64,000 nucleotides of DNA from CANMUM01 sp965263365 (lineage in GTDB: Bacteria; Pseudomonadota; Alphaproteobacteria; Rhodobacterales; Rhodobacteraceae): assembly GCA_965263365.1 (NCBI GenBank), contig OZ253672.1, positions 496,001-560,000 on the forward strand, read 5' to 3'. The position numbers and the translations under genes are program-made. The notes under the pieces were generated by a model, which made no database searches, had not been told where the DNA came from, and was given only the letters and a program-made list of their open reading frames with translations. Below are positions 61,621 to 64,000 of this stretch, piece by piece; positions within the stretch are counted from its first letter, which is position 1, and every line of letters begins with the position of its first letter.

Positions 61621-62061
61621 GCTATCAGTCCTGCTTGCCTATTTCTTGCCAATTTTCCCACGATTGGATTGTCATGCAAAGATAGTCAACAAAAGTTTTT
61701 GCATAGAAATATTGACAATATTTAGGCCAACCCAATTGAATGAGACTGGTTGGTCTTAATGGATGTTAGTGGAAGCGGCGGGCAAGTTCTTGAGATTGAG
61801 ATTAATAAGCTAAAAGGGGAAAAGAAATTTTAAACCACGCACTCAACGTTTTTTGATAAAGTGGGTGCAATAGAGTTTTTTTGTCTTGAGATAAAATGGT
61901 TACGACTGGCGGACGATGTATCGCGCTTGCGGATTGGGAGAGTGCTGAAAACTTTTAAAGCGCTTTAGCGGCAATGTCGCAAATGCTATAAACGAGTGCA
62001 TTCTTTGAGAAAATTATCATAACGGCTTTTAAAGCTGGCCATTTCTCGAGAGATTAGCAAC
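61621..62061. other. Intergenic region with a TetR-type operator candidate
   Basis: A gene-poor stretch of about 440 bases. It holds AGACTGGTTGGTCT (61743-61756), an imperfect palindrome resembling TetR-family operators (reverse complement AGACCAACCAGTCT), upstream of the glutathione transferase pseudogene. A 24-codon frame at 61759-61833 is not convincing. Nothing else was seen. Confidence 0.4.
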
Positions 62062-62088
62062 AAAAATGCCCCGTTTGACACGGGGCAC
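62062..62088 (-). terminator. Rho-independent terminator after the beta-oxidation gene
   Basis: On the minus strand TGCCCCG (62087-62081) pairs with CGGGGCA (62073-62067) around a 7-base loop and is followed by TTTTTG. Confidence 0.9.
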
Positions 62089-62108
62089 GTTGTTCAATTG
62101 CATTGAAA

Positions 62109-64000
62109 TCAGGCGCAGAACTTTTCGTCTAACTTCGCTTTTTCTAGCAGGTTTTTGGGGGGCGCGAAGCGCGCTCCAAACTCACTTTGAAGTTTCTTGC
62201 ACGTTTCGGCGAATGTCTTGGCACCAACGATATCGATATAGTGGAAAGGTCCACCCGACCAAGGGGCAAATCCCCAGCCCATGATCGCGCCGACATCACC
62301 TTCGCGAATATCTAAAAGAACATCTTCTTCAAGTGCACGAAGCGCCTCAAGAACCTGAATAGCGATCAGTCGGTCTTGCACGGTTTTGAGGTCATATTTA
62401 TCGTCTTCCACAGGCCAGTTTTCAGACAATCCAGCCCATAAACCCGTGCGCTTGCCTTTTTCATCATATTCATAAAAGCCTGCGTTAGATTTGCGTCCGA
62501 GGCGTTCGAGTTCAAATAATTTGAAAATGACTTCGTCTGCAATGGCCTCATATTCGCTACCAAGTGCCGCTTTAGTGGCCTTCGCAATTTTCACTCCGAG
62601 ATCAATTGAAGTTTCATCGGTCAATTGTAGTGGGCCAACAGGGAAACCAAGTTGCTTTGCCGCGTTTTCAATGAGGGCAGGCGCCACGCCTTCCTGCACC
62701 ATTGCAATCCCTTCGTTGATATATGGAATTATGCAGCGATTGGCATAGAAAAACCTTGCATCATTGACAACAATTGGCGTTTTGCGGGTTTGGCGTGCGA
62801 AATCAAGTGCCTTCGCAACCGCGATATCGCCGGTCTCTGCACCTTTGATGATCTCGAGTAGTGGCATTTTGTGAACAGGACTAAAGAAATGCATTCCGAT
62901 AAAATTAGTTGCATCACGCGAGGCTTTTGCAAGTTCAGTAATCGGAAGCGTTGATGTGTTCGTTGCGAAGATCGCATCTTTCGGGATAACCGCCTCTGCT
63001 TTTTGTGTCGCTTCAGCTTTAACGCCCACATCTTCAAACACGGCCTCGATCACAAGGTCACAACCCTCAAGATCAGCATAGTCATCGGTTGGCTTAATCA
63101 GGGAAAGCATGGCTTCCTTAGTTTCGTTTGTGACTTTGCCGCGCTTCACGCCTTGATCAATTATGGATTCAACGGCTGCTTTTCCACCTTCAGCGCTGGC
63201 CTTATCCCGATCAAGTAAAATCACTTCTATTTTTGCTTTTGCAGAAATAAACGCGATCCCTTGACCCATCATTCCCGCGCCGAGAACCGCAACTTTTTTG
63301 ACGGATTGATCGGGTACATTGGGACGGTTGGCACCTTTTTCGATTGCTTCTTTGTTGATAAATAATGTCTCGATCATTGCGCCTGAGCGAGGGTCTAGAA
63401 GAATTTGGGTAAAATAACGGGCTTCGATTTCAAGCGCGCGTTCAAATGGCACTTGTGCGCCTTCGTAAATTGCAGAAAGCATGGCCTTGGCGGCAGGATA
63501 GACACCTTGTGTATTGCCGTGAACCATTGCGTTTGCGCCAATAAAGTTCATGGCGCCTGCGGGGTGATAGGGGCCGCCACCGGGGAACTTAAATTTCTTA
63601 TCATACCATGGCTTAACAATTTCTTGCGGCGTTGCGTTCAAAACCCAAGCGCGTGCTTTTTCTAAAAGCTCTTCATCGCTCGTCAATTCGTCTACGAGGC
63701 CGATTTGTTTTGCCTTTTTCGGATCAAATAATTTTCCTTCCAATAAGACGGGGGCGGCATTCATAAGGCCCATCATACGGGTGACTCGCGTCGTGCCTCC
63801 AGCGCCTGGGAAAATGCCGACTTTTATCTCAGGCAGACCTATTTTTCCGCGTTTGGTATCGGCCATGAATCGCTTGTGTGTTGCTAAAGCAATTTCTGTA
63901 CCAATGCCGGCACAAGTGCCGCGTGCAGCCCATGCAATTGGCTTACCGCCTTTGTTAGTTTTGGGATCAGCTCCTGCGCGCTCGATTTTATTTAAAAACG
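62109..64000 (-). CDS. fadJ: 3-hydroxyacyl-CoA dehydrogenase / enoyl-CoA hydratase alpha subunit, 5' end missing
   Basis: The bifunctional beta-oxidation protein (FadB/FadJ type). The frame stays open to the right edge of the window, so the Met codon at 63866 is internal and the gene begins outside. Visible parts: hydratase Glu region (TCAGIGTEIALATH) and LPEIKVGIFPGAGGTTR, NAD motif GAGMMGQGIAFISA and the dehydrogenase His in HFFSPVHKMPLLEI, with C-terminal FAPWSGGPFHYID. The partner thiolase gene (fadA/fadI) is not in the window. Confidence 0.94.
   Translation of the reverse strand, partial: FLNKIERAGADPKTNKGGKPIAWAARGTCAGIGTEIALATHKRFMADTKRGKIGLPEIKVGIFPGAGGTTRVTRMMGLMNAAPVLLEGKLFDPKKAKQIGLVDELTSDEELLEKARAWVLNATPQEIVKPWYDKKFKFPGGGPYHPAGAMNFIGANAMVHGNTQGVYPAAKAMLSAIYEGAQVPFERALEIEARYFTQILLDPRSGAMIETLFINKEAIEKGANRPNVPDQSVKKVAVLGAGMMGQGIAFISAKAKIEVILLDRDKASAEGGKAAVESIIDQGVKRGKVTNETKEAMLSLIKPTDDYADLEGCDLVIEAVFEDVGVKAEATQKAEAVIPKDAIFATNTSTLPITELAKASRDATNFIGMHFFSPVHKMPLLEIIKGAETGDIAVAKALDFARQTRKTPIVVNDARFFYANRCIIPYINEGIAMVQEGVAPALIENAAKQLGFPVGPLQLTDETSIDLGVKIAKATKAALGSEYEAIADEVIFKLFELERLGRKSNAGFYEYDEKGKRTGLWAGLSENWPVEDDKYDLKTVQDRLIAIQVLEALRALEEDVLLDIREGDVGAIMGWGFAPWSGGPFHYIDIVGAKTFAETCKKLQSEFGARFAPPKNLLEKAKLDEKFCA

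Noticed and set aside
63864..63866. Met codon as start of the FadJ-like protein
   Set aside because: The frame remains open to the window edge and the upstream translation carries conserved hydratase sequence, so the codon is internal.
1..64000. Search for CRISPR arrays, tRNA genes, insertion sequences and integrase/attachment sites
   Set aside because: No spaced direct repeats, cloverleaf with conserved T-loop, transposase or integrase frame was found.

Overview
The window reads as chromosomal DNA of a free-living, Gram-negative alphaproteobacterium of fairly low G+C. The placement rests on gene content: an FzlA-type glutathione-transferase-fold cell-division protein with the C-terminal tail LDF, an HdaA-type DnaA regulator with a QLLMPL clamp-binding motif, the short (about 440 residue) prolyl-tRNA synthetase, a short-LID adenylate kinase, a lolC-lolD pair after proS, a DUF1127 protein and a short HglS/aquaporin cluster. 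A Caulobacterales/Hyphomonadaceae-like or other marine alphaproteobacterial lineage is a reasonable guess, but no rRNA is present to prove it. No tRNA, rRNA, CRISPR array, insertion sequence or prophage was seen. Most genes have clear Shine-Dalgarno sites; TTG starts are common.

Layout. 0-5 kb: the 5' end of aroA, a half-length YjbH-like barrel, queG-fzlA, an unrecognised gene, and rpmI-rplT with a clear promoter and terminator. 5-12 kb: transporters (a YeeE/YedE relative that has lost two cysteines, an EamA permease), an aldehyde dehydrogenase, and the ICMT / HglS / aquaporin run, ending with rluA. 12-18 kb: YmdB-type phosphoesterase, SLC13 transporter, yebC, and hisB-hisH-hisA split by an opposite-strand DUF2147 gene. 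18-26.4 kb: an acetate module (acs, adk, DUF4212, sodium:solute symporter), then a cNMP/CBS/DUF294 regulator, a small membrane protein and a DEDDh exonuclease. 26.4-36.7 kb: GH25 lysozyme, DUF6636 protein, dimethylglycine-dehydrogenase-like flavoenzyme, a YadG/YadH-type ABC exporter, a glycosyltransferase-like protein, miaB and a flavoprotein. 36.9-42.7 kb: ferric-reductase-like membrane protein plus PepSY, a GNAT enzyme, leuB, phosphohexomutase, cdd and an alpha/beta hydrolase.

42.7-45 kb is the most accessory-looking part: a very AT-rich gap, an unknown small protein and a Slam/DUF560-like outer-membrane protein whose reading frame contains a run of nine G, a classic slipped-strand phase-variation tract, with an 18-bp palindrome just before its start. 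45-56 kb: DUF1127, DUF442, GlcNAc kinase, cytochrome c', moaA, a cation/proton antiporter, glyA, nadK and the perM-hdaA-ppx operon. 56-64 kb: a possible minus-strand small RNA, proS, a periplasmic protein, lolC-lolD, an M48-like protein without the zinc motif, a frameshifted glutathione transferase and the 3' part of a FadB/FadJ-type beta-oxidation gene cut by the right edge.

The most promising leads are the phase-variable outer-membrane gene, the cysteine-depleted YeeE transporter, the candidate small RNA at about 55.93-56.05 kb, the acetate/nucleotide signalling cluster, and several enzyme-like proteins whose catalytic motifs have been lost. None of these has been tested by database search here.
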